Positions 14,896-22,854 of a stretch of DNA of 29,194 nucleotides are shown here, in pieces. The notes under the pieces are model-generated. The model ran no database searches. It had not been told where the DNA came from and saw only the letters and a list, made by a program, of their open reading frames with translations. Made by a program: the position numbers and the translations under genes. Position 1 is the stretch's first letter, and each line of letters opens with the position of its first letter. Where the stretch lies: contig JAEDCN010000031.1 of NCBI GenBank assembly GCA_016294105.1, positions 1-29,194 on the forward strand. The letters are read 5' to 3'. Source of the stretch: Treponema sp. Its GTDB lineage: Bacteria > Spirochaetota > Spirochaetia > Treponematales > Treponemataceae.

Positions 14896-14930
14896 CCCTG
14901 CCTTCCTTTAGATGTGCAGGGTTTTTATTT
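14896..14930 (+). terminator. Terminator of the hyperacidic ORF
   Basis: CCCTGC (14896-14901) pairs with GCAGGG (14916-14921) around a 14-nt loop, followed by TTTTTATTT. It is 30 bp downstream of the stop codon of the small acidic ORF. Confidence 0.7.
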
Positions 14931-14942
14931 AGTAAAAATCAA

Positions 14943-14990
14943 TGAAAAAGGCTGCCTTTCGAAGTTATTAAAACCTCTAAAGACAGCCTT
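14943..14990 (-). terminator. Terminator of the oadGAB operon
   Basis: AAGGCTGCCTTT (14948-14959) and AAAGACAGCCTT (14979-14990) form a 12-bp stem with one mismatch on the + strand (a G-U pair on one RNA strand). On the minus strand it is followed by TTTTTCATT, 33 bp after the oadB stop. It may also act as a backup on the + strand. Confidence 0.7.
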
Positions 14991-15023
14991 CTCTTTTAAC
15001 AAGAAATAATTCCTGCTACTGAT

Positions 15024-16418
15024 TTATTTTGCGTAGGTGGCAATAAATACACCAGCAGCAATAGCGGTACCAATAACACCAGAAACGTTTGGCCCCATAG
15101 CATGCATTAACAAAAAGTTAGAAGGATCATACTCCAATCCAACCTTATTGGAAACACGAGCTGCCATTGGTACAGCTGATACACCAGCAGAACCGATGAG
15201 AGGATTAATCTTTTCCTTCAAGAACAGGTTCATGAGTTTTGCCATCATCAGACCACCAGCAGTTGCAACAGCAAAGGCCAGCAATCCCAAGGCGATAATT
15301 CCCAAGGAATTACCATTGATAATCTTTTCGGGAGTCATCTGAGAACCTACACCCAAGGACAAGAGGATTGAAACAATGTTCAACAACTCATTTTCCATGG
15401 TCTTGGAAAGACGGTCAACCACACCACACTGCTTTACAAAGTTACCAAATGCCAACATACCAATCAAAGGAGCGGCAGAAGGTAACAACAAAATCGTTAG
15501 AACCAACAACAAAAGAGGGAATACAATCTTCTCTGTCTTAGACACATAGCGAAGCTGATTCATCTTGATTTTTCGCTCTTTCTCTGTAGTCAAGAGCTTC
15601 ATGATAGGTGGCTGAATCATGGGAACCAATGCCATGTAGGAATAGGCTGCAACAGCAATAACGGCCATCATTTCTGGAGCAAGCTTACCAGAAACATAGA
15701 TAGATGTGGGACCGTCTGCACCACCAATAATGGCGATAGCTGATGCCTGAAGCATATTATAGTCAATACCAGGAATTAAGTTCATCAATGCAACACCAAA
15801 GAGGGTGAAGAATACACCCAACTGAGCTGCACCACCCAGCAACGCCATCTTGGGGTTTGCAATAAGAGGACCGAAGTCAGTCATGGCACCAATACCCATA
15901 AAGATAAGCATAGGGAAGAACTCATTTCCTACACCAGCATCGTAGATGATGCGGAGCATACCAGTTCCTTCATTGAACATACCTGCACCAGGAACGTTTA
16001 CCAAAATGGTACCAAATCCGATGGGAATCAGCAACAAGGGTTCAAATCCCCTGAAAGCACCAAGGTATACAATCAAGAAACCTACAGCAATCATCAAAAG
16101 CTTCTGCCAACCAGGAGCTGTAATTCCAGCAAAGGGATCTTCTGCAGCCACATGCTCAGGAGCAGGAATCTCACCATTAATAATCTGATTAATACCTGTA
16201 TTTTCCCAAATATTCTGAATAAAGCTTACAGGGTCGATGAAGGGAACATTTTCGGATCCCTTGATGATAGCTGTTCCCATTGTTCTAAAGGAAGCTACCT
16301 CACCGCTGTCGTTAGCGGCAAATACGGTGGAACAAACAGAGATTACCATGGCAATACCAAGGATAATCATCATGGCGTTCAACACCTGCCGCTTATATGC
16401 CTGTTGATTATTTAACAT
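15024..16418 (-). CDS. oadB: Na+-pumping oxaloacetate decarboxylase beta subunit
   Basis: A 464-residue polytopic membrane protein of the OadB/GcdB/MmdB family. Many hydrophobic segments are visible, with the signature AIIGGADGPTSIYVSGKLAPE in the middle, whose Asp is essential for Na+ translocation in characterised homologues. There is also the C-terminal SAVPMAARV-SNKVG-LEYDPSNFLLMHAMGPNV region. It decarboxylates carboxybiotin and couples this to Na+ export. I start at the ATG at 16418 (AGGAG 5 nt upstream), which discards 22 residues that would overlap oadA. Compared with typical OadB (about 430 residues) it carries an N-terminal extension of roughly 40-80 residues with one extra hydrophobic segment. 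It follows oadA by 11 nt. Confidence 0.93.
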   Translation of the reverse strand: MLNNQQAYKRQVLNAMMIILGIAMVISVCSTVFAANDSGEVASFRTMGTAIIKGSENVPFIDPVSFIQNIWENTGINQIINGEIPAPEHVAAEDPFAGITAPGWQKLLMIAVGFLIVYLGAFRGFEPLLLIPIGFGTILVNVPGAGMFNEGTGMLRIIYDAGVGNEFFPMLIFMGIGAMTDFGPLIANPKMALLGGAAQLGVFFTLFGVALMNLIPGIDYNMLQASAIAIIGGADGPTSIYVSGKLAPEMMAVIAVAAYSYMALVPMIQPPIMKLLTTEKERKIKMNQLRYVSKTEKIVFPLLLLVLTILLLPSAAPLIGMLAFGNFVKQCGVVDRLSKTMENELLNIVSILLSLGVGSQMTPEKIINGNSLGIIALGLLAFAVATAGGLMMAKLMNLFLKEKINPLIGSAGVSAVPMAARVSNKVGLEYDPSNFLLMHAMGPNVSGVIGTAIAAGVFIATYAK

Positions 16419-16429
16419 AGCCTCTCCTC

Positions 16430-18496
16430 TTAACGAATCTCTGCCAATGCCTGTCCAGCAGTAATCTGAGTACCAGCTGTGCACAGGAAGTGAACAGCAC
16501 CGTTAGATGCGGCCTTGATTTCCAGCTCCATCTTCATAGACTCAATCATGATGATGGTATCTCCAGACTTAACAGTAGCACCTTCTGCAACCATGGTCTT
16601 CAGCAGAGTTCCAGCTACAGGAGCGGCAACTACAGTTCCAGCACCACTAGCAGGGGCGGCAGGAGCAGCTGCGGGGGCGGCAGCAGGAGCGGGAGCTACA
16701 GGAGCAGCAACTACAACACCACCACCGATATTGGCAATAACCTCACCAGCAGCAATCTGGGTACCAGGCTGTACTGTGTAGGTAATAGGACCATCAGCAG
16801 TAGCCTTAACCTCAAGCTCCATCTTCATGGACTCAATCATTACAACGGTGTCACCCTTCTTTACGTTTGAACCAGAGGGAACAACGTGCTTCAGCAAGGT
16901 TCCAGCGACAGGTGCAGTAATGGTGGCTCCACCAGAAACAGTTACAGCGGCAGGGGCAGCAGGAGCGGCTCCAGCAGCACCGAAGCTTACGTTGTAGGCT
17001 GTTCCATTTACGTTTACGCTCATGGTGTCACCAGCAGGACCTGTGGTTACATTGTATGCTGTTCCATTTACTGTTACAGAGTAGCTACCCCCCTGAGAAG
17101 GTGCTGCGGCAGGAGCTGCCTTAACCACAAAGGAGTCGGAGGAAACAGGACCATTTGCCCGCTCCTTAAAGAATTTAGGAGCAACCTTGGGGAACATGGC
17201 ATAGGTAAGAGTATCTTCTTCTGAACCATTTCCACCGTTTGCCTTAGCCTCTTCCACCATCTTGTCCCACTCGTTGGGAATATTGTCGGCAGGACGACAG
17301 GTAATGGCAGCGTCCATTTCATTCTGCTTCAAGGATTCTTTCAACAGGTCTTGGTTTACAGCAGCAGGAGTCTTTCCGTACTTACCAGTTACCAAGTCAC
17401 GAGTTTCCTGAGTCAACTTAGCATAACGACCAAAGAGTACATTGAATACAGCCTGAGTACCAACAATCTGGCTAGTAGGTGTAACGAGAGGAATGTATCC
17501 ACAATCCTTCTGAACAACCTGAATTTCTTTCAATACATCGTCAATCTTGTCAGATGCCCCCTGCTCCTTCAGCTGGTTCTCCAAGTTGGACAGCATTCCA
17601 CCAGGAACCTGAGAAGCCAAGATACGGGTATCTGCACCCAAGAAACTAGATTCGAACTTTGCATACTTCTTGCGAACGTCACGGAAGTAAGCGGCAACCT
17701 CCAGCAAGGTATCGAGGTCAAGACCAGTGTCCAAATCGGTTCCCTTCAGCATTTCTACTACTGTTTCTGTGGGGCTGTGAGAGGTTCCCATGGACATGGA
17801 GGAAATAGCAGTATCCATAATCTCTGCACCAGCTTCAGCAGCCTTCAACAAGGTGGCTACAGACAAACCAGTAGTTGCGTGAGTATGGATTTCGATAGGC
17901 AGGTCAACCTTTGCTTTGATGGCCTTTACCAAGTCGTAGGCCTCAAAGGGCTTCAGCAAACCAGACATATCTTTAATACAGATGGAGTCTGCACCGAAAT
18001 CTGCATAGGATTTAGCCAAATCGGCATAAATCTCTTTTGTATGATAGGGAGTAGTGGCATAAGAAATAGCCATCTGAACATGCTTACCAGTCTTTTTAGC
18101 GGCATCTGTAGCACGCTTCAGGTTGCGAGGATCGTTACAAGCATCGAAGATACGGAAAATTCCGATACCGTTGCGGGCAGCAGCCTCAACGAACTTATCT
18201 ACAACGTCATCGGCATAATGACGATACCCCAGCAGGTTCTGGCCACGCAACAACATCATGATGGGGGTATTGGGCAATGCAGCATGAAGCTTTCTCAAGC
18301 GCTCCCAGGGATCTTCATTCAAGAAGCGAATGCAGGAGTCAAAGGTTGCTCCACCCCAGCCTTCCAAACTAAAATATCCTACAGAATCCAACTTGCTACA
18401 AATAGGCAGCATGTCAGCAGTAGTCATACGTGTTGCATGAAGTGACTGGTGGGCATCTCGCAGCACCAAGTCAGAAATCTTTACGTTCTTTGCCAT
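16430..18496 (-). CDS. oadA: Oxaloacetate decarboxylase alpha subunit with two biotinyl domains
   Basis: A 688-residue carboxyltransferase. Residues 1-280 form the TIM barrel with LRDAHQSLHATRM, the GGATFD motif, CIKDMSG (active-site Lys) and the metal-binding IHTHATTG. A conserved carboxylase domain extends to about 470. Then comes a duplicated VNGTAYNV segment, and two biotinyl domains each with ESMKMELE: biotin lysines at about 558 and 655, separated by an Ala/Pro-rich linker. One biotinyl domain is the rule in OadA. The enzyme moves CO2 from oxaloacetate to biotin. The start is the ATG at 18496 with GAGGAG 8 nt upstream; the TTG two codons earlier is too close to it. Pyruvate carboxylase subunit B is an alternative name, but the oadG/oadB neighbours favour OadA. 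Confidence 0.93.
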   Translation of the reverse strand: MAKNVKISDLVLRDAHQSLHATRMTTADMLPICSKLDSVGYFSLEGWGGATFDSCIRFLNEDPWERLRKLHAALPNTPIMMLLRGQNLLGYRHYADDVVDKFVEAAARNGIGIFRIFDACNDPRNLKRATDAAKKTGKHVQMAISYATTPYHTKEIYADLAKSYADFGADSICIKDMSGLLKPFEAYDLVKAIKAKVDLPIEIHTHATTGLSVATLLKAAEAGAEIMDTAISSMSMGTSHSPTETVVEMLKGTDLDTGLDLDTLLEVAAYFRDVRKKYAKFESSFLGADTRILASQVPGGMLSNLENQLKEQGASDKIDDVLKEIQVVQKDCGYIPLVTPTSQIVGTQAVFNVLFGRYAKLTQETRDLVTGKYGKTPAAVNQDLLKESLKQNEMDAAITCRPADNIPNEWDKMVEEAKANGGNGSEEDTLTYAMFPKVAPKFFKERANGPVSSDSFVVKAAPAAAPSQGGSYSVTVNGTAYNVTTGPAGDTMSVNVNGTAYNVSFGAAGAAPAAPAAVTVSGGATITAPVAGTLLKHVVPSGSNVKKGDTVVMIESMKMELEVKATADGPITYTVQPGTQIAAGEVIANIGGGVVVAAPVAPAPAAAPAAAPAAPASGAGTVVAAPVAGTLLKTMVAEGATVKSGDTIIMIESMKMELEIKAASNGAVHFLCTAGTQITAGQALAEIR

Positions 18497-18515
18497 ATTC
18501 AAATCTCCTCGTCAA

Positions 18516-18758
18516 TTAACTTTGTTTTTCCCGGATTGCGGCGGCAATGGCGGCAATTACGGCTCCGTCCTGTCCAGCTGCGGCAGGAGCAGCAGATGGC
18601 TTCTGTTGCTCAACAGGTTCCTGATCCAGCTTTAAGGCATGCATTACCTTGTGAGACAAGGTCATACATACAATAAGAATAATCAGGAAGGAGAAAACAA
18701 CACCCATTCCCAACAAGGTCAAGAAGAGACTCTGCTGGAGCATGTCAATTATTGTCAT
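18516..18758 (-). CDS. oadG: Oxaloacetate decarboxylase gamma subunit
   Basis: An 80-residue protein with one N-terminal membrane span (FLTLLGMGVVFSFLIILIV, about residues 13-31), then a charged Pro/Ala-rich linker and a C-terminal tail, as in OadG. In known enzymes the gamma subunit holds alpha and beta together and its tail binds Zn2+ and the alpha subunit. I start at the ATG at 18758, with GGAGG 4 nt upstream, not at the upstream frame opening at 18797. It is the first gene of the operon; oadA begins 19 nt later. The sequence is short and poorly conserved, so position between promoter and oadA is much of the evidence. Confidence 0.88.
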   Translation of the reverse strand: MTIIDMLQQSLFLTLLGMGVVFSFLIILIVCMTLSHKVMHALKLDQEPVEQQKPSAAPAAAGQDGAVIAAIAAAIREKQS

Positions 18759-18800
18759 ACGTCCTCCATATAAAATAATGTATAACGATTTCTGCAAAGC

Positions 18801-18829
18801 AGTATAGTAGAATACAAGATTTTTTTCAA
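18801..18829 (-). promoter_or_regulatory. Promoter of oadGAB
   Basis: On the minus strand TTGAAA (18824-18829), 17 bp, TATACT (18801-18806): five of six matches in each box. The start near 18794 gives a leader of about 36 nt before oadG. A small CTGC-TTT-GCAG hairpin (18792-18802) lies across the start site. Confidence 0.7.
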
Positions 18830-18834
18830 GTCGA

Positions 18835-18846
18835 GATAAATTTATC
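18835..18846. promoter_or_regulatory. Perfect 12-bp palindrome upstream of the oad -35
   Basis: GATAAATTTATC is a perfect palindrome centred about 14 bp upstream of the oad -35 box, in the 138-bp dapB-oadG gap. It could be an activator site or only an A/T-rich coincidence. No clear terminator for dapB is visible in this gap. Confidence 0.3.
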
Positions 18847-18896
18847 GTTTAAAAGTAATGCAAAAAATTGATTAAAAATGCAGAGACTTAAGCTAT

Positions 18897-19676
18897 TTAA
18901 AACAAGTCTGCCATGCCGTACAATTTTCCTGGAACAAGGCGACCTTCATCCAGTGCAGTCTTTAGGCGAACAACAGCCTGAACGGCACCGCTAGCAAAGC
19001 CTTCCCGTGAACGGGCACGATGGGTAAGCTCGATAGTGTCGGCGGGTGAGTCAAAGAATACGGTATGGGTGCCGGGTACGGAACCAGAACGAGTGCTGGA
19101 AACATGGAGTTGATGGGACTGAGGCTTTTCATGGAAGGCATCCACCACCATTTCTGTTTTTGTACCATTGGCATTCATAATGCGGCGAGCAATTTCTAAG
19201 GCGGTGCCAGAAGGACTATCTGCCTTGCGGATGTGATGGGCCTCCCAGGTTGCCACATCATACTCGCTGTAATCCTTCAGCAGACGGGCAGCTTCTTCTA
19301 CAATGCGGTAGAACATGTTAACACCTACGGAGAAGTTGGCGGAGCGCATCAAGGTTCCACCGCTCTGAGCAGCAAGGTCAGCAACCGCTGCTTCTTGGTC
19401 AGTCCAACCAGTGGTTCCCACCACCAAAGGAATACCTGTAGGAAGGAGGCAACGGATATTGGCCATAACTGCAGAGGGATGGCTGAATTCAATGATTCCT
19501 TCAGCCCCGCTTTCCTTGATGGCAGCAGCGAGACTGGCGGAATCACCAGCAGTAAAGGTGAAGGAGGCATCTTTAGCCATGGGGTCGGCAGTAATTACCA
19601 CCTGATGCCCAGCAGCCTCAGCACAAGAATGAATCATGTGGCCCATTTGACCGTATCCTACAATTGCAATCTTCAT
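18897..19676 (-). CDS. dapB: 4-hydroxy-tetrahydrodipicolinate reductase
   Basis: A 259-residue DapB. The N-terminal Rossmann fold begins IAIVGYGQMGHMI. GTTGW is followed by the NFSVGVNMF segment, and the catalytic substrate loop EAHHIRKADSPSGTA contains the conserved HH, K and SGT. The C-terminus has THRARSREGFASGAVQA. It reduces the DapA product with NAD(P)H in the diaminopimelate/lysine pathway. AAGGAGG stands 5 nt before the ATG. It follows lysC by 20 nt in the same operon. dapA and asd are not in the window. The sequence is slightly shorter than E. coli DapB but keeps all visible motifs. Confidence 0.96.
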   Translation of the reverse strand: MKIAIVGYGQMGHMIHSCAEAAGHQVVITADPMAKDASFTFTAGDSASLAAAIKESGAEGIIEFSHPSAVMANIRCLLPTGIPLVVGTTGWTDQEAAVADLAAQSGGTLMRSANFSVGVNMFYRIVEEAARLLKDYSEYDVATWEAHHIRKADSPSGTALEIARRIMNANGTKTEMVVDAFHEKPQSHQLHVSSTRSGSVPGTHTVFFDSPADTIELTHRARSREGFASGAVQAVVRLKTALDEGRLVPGKLYGMADLF

Positions 19677-19696
19677 TTTTGCCTCCTTCTATTCAC

Positions 19697-21025
19697 TTAA
19701 CCAGGAAAATATGCATCGTGAAGGGTTTGTACCACCAGATCTGCCTCTGAATCGTCGCAAATCATGCTGATATTAACCTTGGAAGCACCCTTACTGATCA
19801 TCTGTACGTTGATGTTCTTCTTTACCAAAGCGGCAAAACCATCAGCCAAAATAGATGTTGCCTTGTCTGCGTCACAGATAACGGTGACGATGGACTTGTT
19901 CCGCTTGCATTCTGTAGTGGCCAAGCCCTGCATATCTGCCAGAAGTCCGCTTAAATCACCCTTATTGTTGACGGTAAGGGAGATGGAAACCTCACTGGTG
20001 GCAATAACATCAATACTGATGTCCCACTTCAGGAACTGATTAAAGATGTGGGCCATAAAACCAGAGGCTCCAATCATTCTGGTGGAAACAATATCCAAAA
20101 GGGTAACATTCTTTACAGAAGTAATTGCCCGAACAGGCCCCACCTCGCTGGTGTGCTCGTTTACAATGATTGAGCCAGGAGACTCGATATTGTAGGAGTT
20201 CTTTACTCGGACAGGAGTTCCTGTCTTGCGGCAGGGAACCATGGAACGGGGATGTAGCACCTGGGCACCAAAATAGGCCAACTCGGCAGCTTCCTCGTAG
20301 GTAACCTCTGAAACGGTGCGGGCATGGGGAACAATGCGGGGATCAGCAGTAAGGATACCGTTTACATCCTTCCAGGTTTGCACCTCATCAGCACCAAGGG
20401 CGGCACCTAGCATGGTTGCAGTAAGATCGCTTCCACCACGACCAAGGGTAGTGATGTAGCCTTTTTTATCCTTTGCGATAAAACCAGTTACTACAGGAAT
20501 AGCCTTGAGCTCTCCAGTCTTATAACCACCAAGTGCCTTGGGAATTAAAGCCCAAGTCTCTTCTAGGAGCTCAGCAGACATGAAGTTGGAATCAGTAAGG
20601 AAGCCTACATCCCAAGCATCGTAGTGCTGGGCAGGGGTTCCAATTTTGTTGAGATAGGCAGCGGCAAGGCGAACGGAAAGACGCTCACCAAAGGAAACTA
20701 AATAGTCCCGAGTCCGCTTTGTCAATTCTTTTAGAAGGGAAATACCAGTCAGAAGGGTATCAAGTTCCTCCACCAGTTCTTGGATGGGAGCAAAATCCAC
20801 ACCCAGTATATCCGCAGTCTCCCGATGGAGGGCTTCTATTCGAGCGATGGCAACCTCACCCTTCACTGCCATGTCGGCAGCTTCCAGCAGATGGTCAGTG
20901 GTGTCTCCCATAGCAGAAAGCACAACAATAGGCTTTCTGTCTGCATAAGACTCAATAATAGAAGCAACATGCTTAATCCGTTCCGCATTGGCAACGGATG
21001 ACCCACCAAATTTCATTACAACCAT
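19697..21025 (-). CDS. lysC: Aspartate kinase
   Basis: A 442-residue monofunctional aspartokinase. It opens MVVMKFGGSSVANAERI (KFGGSS ATP loop). The substrate-binding SFGERLSVRL is near 128, followed by TLGRGGSDLTA and the LHPRSM motif. Two C-terminal ACT domains (about 300-442) would bind lysine or threonine for feedback control. It makes aspartyl phosphate, the first step to lysine, methionine and threonine. I start at the ATG at 21025, with AAGGA 8 nt upstream. An upstream extension to 21106 runs through the promoter and lacks family similarity. The leader of about 58 nt is too short for a lysine riboswitch, so control is probably allosteric or at the promoter. Confidence 0.96.
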   Translation of the reverse strand: MVVMKFGGSSVANAERIKHVASIIESYADRKPIVVLSAMGDTTDHLLEAADMAVKGEVAIARIEALHRETADILGVDFAPIQELVEELDTLLTGISLLKELTKRTRDYLVSFGERLSVRLAAAYLNKIGTPAQHYDAWDVGFLTDSNFMSAELLEETWALIPKALGGYKTGELKAIPVVTGFIAKDKKGYITTLGRGGSDLTATMLGAALGADEVQTWKDVNGILTADPRIVPHARTVSEVTYEEAAELAYFGAQVLHPRSMVPCRKTGTPVRVKNSYNIESPGSIIVNEHTSEVGPVRAITSVKNVTLLDIVSTRMIGASGFMAHIFNQFLKWDISIDVIATSEVSISLTVNNKGDLSGLLADMQGLATTECKRNKSIVTVICDADKATSILADGFAALVKKNINVQMISKGASKVNISMICDDSEADLVVQTLHDAYFPG

Positions 21026-21089
21026 GGTAAAGTCCTTCCAAAAAGATGTACAAAATTCGGCTGCAGTCAAACTACAATCCGTGGGGGCT

Positions 21090-21118
21090 ATTGTAACAAA
21101 ATACACCTTTTATAGCAA
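21090..21118 (-). promoter_or_regulatory. Promoter of lysC-dapB
   Basis: On the minus strand TTGCTA (21113-21118), 17 bp, TACAAT (21090-21095). The predicted start is near 21083. It diverges from the promoter at 21179-21207. Confidence 0.6.
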
Positions 21119-21178
21119 GGCTTGAATTTTAAGCTATGAGAGGTATTTTTTCAATACTTGCAATGTTTTAATTCCCCC

Positions 21179-21207
21179 TTGCCCCCACCAGTTTCCCATG
21201 ATAGAAT
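21179..21207 (+). promoter_or_regulatory. Promoter at the start of the transglutaminase-like gene
   Basis: TTGCCC (21179-21184), 17 bp, TAGAAT (21202-21207). The predicted start is about 21214, on top of the ATG at 21213; a second in-frame ATG lies at 21222. No Shine-Dalgarno is visible, so a leaderless or very short-leader mRNA is expected. Confidence 0.5.
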
Positions 21208-21212
21208 GAGCC

Positions 21213-22721
21213 ATGACTCAAATGAAAGTTTTTCTGCCCAAGACAGGGCTTCTCTTTTTCATTCTGTTGGCAGCAACCACCCTTCCAGCCATTTCCCAGA
21301 CAGAAGGAAATCTTCAGCAGCTGACGGTACCTCTGGAGCCAGCCTTTACCTATATTTCTCAGTATGAACGGGACACTGGACTTTTTTCTTCCAGCTTGAT
21401 CGGCTTAGACTTAATTAAAGTAGGCTTGGATTTTTCTTCCTGTGCCCCAGAAACTCCAGAAGGACAGGTGGTGCTGGAACAGTACAAAAAACTGGTGCAG
21501 GAGGTACAGTCTAAAACCTACCAGCAGATGGAACTACAGGAGCGGGGAGAGGCAATTCTGAAGCTTTTGTATCGGGATGTGCTGAAAAAATATTCTCAAC
21601 TGGAATCTAGCATTTCCGTTCTGTTTCAGAAGGGATTGTACAACTGTGTTTCCTCCACCCTTCTCTACGTTGCCTTGGCAAAGGAAGCAGGCCTGGAAAC
21701 AGAGGTTTACAAGACAACGGACCACTGCTTTTGTGCGGTAAAGACAGCAGACAGGTTGATTGAAGTGGAAACCACCAATCCCTACGGCTTTGATCCAGGA
21801 ACAAAGAAGGCCCTTCCTGCCCAAAAGAAGGGACAGAGCAGCTGGGCTATGATTCCACAAAAATCCTATCAAAACAAGATTATTATTAGCGACCGAGTTT
21901 TGGCCTCGTTAGTGGGGGGCAACATCAGCATCCTAGCCATGAAAAACAATGATTATCGGCTGGCAGTCCCCCTTTCCATTGCCCGCTACGAGCTGACCCG
22001 CAAGGAAGAAACCACCGCAGCACAACAGGTAAAAGAAGAATTTGACATTGTAACCACAAACTATGTTTCCCACTTGCAAAGACAGGGACGTAGCCTTGCA
22101 GCTCTAGAATGGATGGAGGCTGCCTTGGGAAAATGGGGAATAAGCCCCATCTGGCAGAACTGTATTGATATGGTGGTACACAAATCCGTGGTGCAGTATC
22201 TGAACCAGCTGCAAGGCCAGCAGGCGCAGCAGATATATGAAACTTGGGAACAACGGCTTTCCGAAAGTGTAAGAGATGAGGTGGCTCTGAATGTTTTTGT
22301 TGGCAGGATGAAGGAGGGAATTACCCAGATGGAGCCTGCTGAGGCATTAGCCTTTTTGCAGACTATGGAAGACCATCCTTTAGCATCCACAGTAAAGGGA
22401 GCTGCAAAGCTCAAAGAAAACCGAGAGCTTCAGTGGCAACGACAAATCAAGGCTTTGGTGGACCAGCAGCAATTTTTAGAGGCAGCAGCAGTGGCTCGAC
22501 AGGGAGTGTTGGCACTAGGAACCAGTAGCCTCCTTTCCAATCTGGAAAAACAATGCCTGAGCAATCATGCTATAACTGTTCACAATACCTATGCAGCCTT
22601 GTTCAACCAGAAAAAATATCAGGAGGCACTGGAGGTGGTGCAGCAGGGCTTGATGGAAGTACCAGGAAACAGAACATTGCAAGCCGATTTGAAAAAAGTT
22701 CAGCAGGCCATAAAGCAGTAA
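21213..22721 (+). CDS. Secreted protein with transglutaminase/SirB1-like core and helical repeats
   Basis: A 502-residue protein with a signal peptide (TGLLFFILLAATTLPAISQ, cleavage probably after Ser28 or Gln29). Residues 140-195 resemble a transglutaminase-like thiol core: Cys145 in LYNCVSSTLLYVALAKEAGL, His171 in TTDHCFCAV, and a following IEVETTNPYGFDPG strand that would supply the third polar residue. The part from about 260 on is helical and TPR-like (EALAFLQ, EALEVVQQGL). The function is unknown; cross-linking, peptidase and purely binding roles are all possible. It stands alone between divergent lysC and convergent uraA. The start is 21213 or 21222, and no Shine-Dalgarno helps decide. 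Confidence 0.7.
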   Translation: MTQMKVFLPKTGLLFFILLAATTLPAISQTEGNLQQLTVPLEPAFTYISQYERDTGLFSSSLIGLDLIKVGLDFSSCAPETPEGQVVLEQYKKLVQEVQSKTYQQMELQERGEAILKLLYRDVLKKYSQLESSISVLFQKGLYNCVSSTLLYVALAKEAGLETEVYKTTDHCFCAVKTADRLIEVETTNPYGFDPGTKKALPAQKKGQSSWAMIPQKSYQNKIIISDRVLASLVGGNISILAMKNNDYRLAVPLSIARYELTRKEETTAAQQVKEEFDIVTTNYVSHLQRQGRSLAALEWMEAALGKWGISPIWQNCIDMVVHKSVVQYLNQLQGQQAQQIYETWEQRLSESVRDEVALNVFVGRMKEGITQMEPAEALAFLQTMEDHPLASTVKGAAKLKENRELQWQRQIKALVDQQQFLEAAAVARQGVLALGTSSLLSNLEKQCLSNHAITVHNTYAALFNQKKYQEALEVVQQGLMEVPGNRTLQADLKKVQQAIKQ

Positions 22722-22781
22722 TTGAACATAAATCTTAGGAAATGACAGCCTCGGGGCTTTGCGTCCAAGAATTACGTTAAT

Positions 22782-22834
22782 AAAAAAAGGAGAAGCTGCG
22801 TGGATATTATTTCCACAACGGCTTCTCCCTTTTT
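22782..22834. terminator. Bidirectional terminator between the transglutaminase-like gene and uraA
   Basis: GGAGAAGC (22789-22796) pairs with GCTTCTCC (22821-22828), with an inner GTGGA/TCCAC stem. It is flanked by seven A on the left and TTTTT on the right, so it works for both converging genes. Confidence 0.85.
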
Positions 22835-22854
22835 ATTGCAGTGATTACTGAACC

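Noticed and set aside
16419..16484. 22-residue N-terminal extension of OadB
   Set aside because: Overlaps the end of oadA and lacks a Shine-Dalgarno; the ATG at 16418 has AGGAG.
17351..18445. Long + strand ORF of 364 codons
   Set aside because: Lies entirely antisense to oadA, has low-complexity composition typical of an antisense shadow of an Ala-rich gene, and no start signals.
21026..21090. Lysine riboswitch before lysC
   Set aside because: The leader is only about 58 nt from the predicted start; a lysine riboswitch needs about 170 nt.
21026..21106. N-terminal extension of lysC
   Set aside because: It runs across the -10 box at 21090-21095, lacks similarity to aspartokinases, and the ATG at 21025 has a good Shine-Dalgarno.
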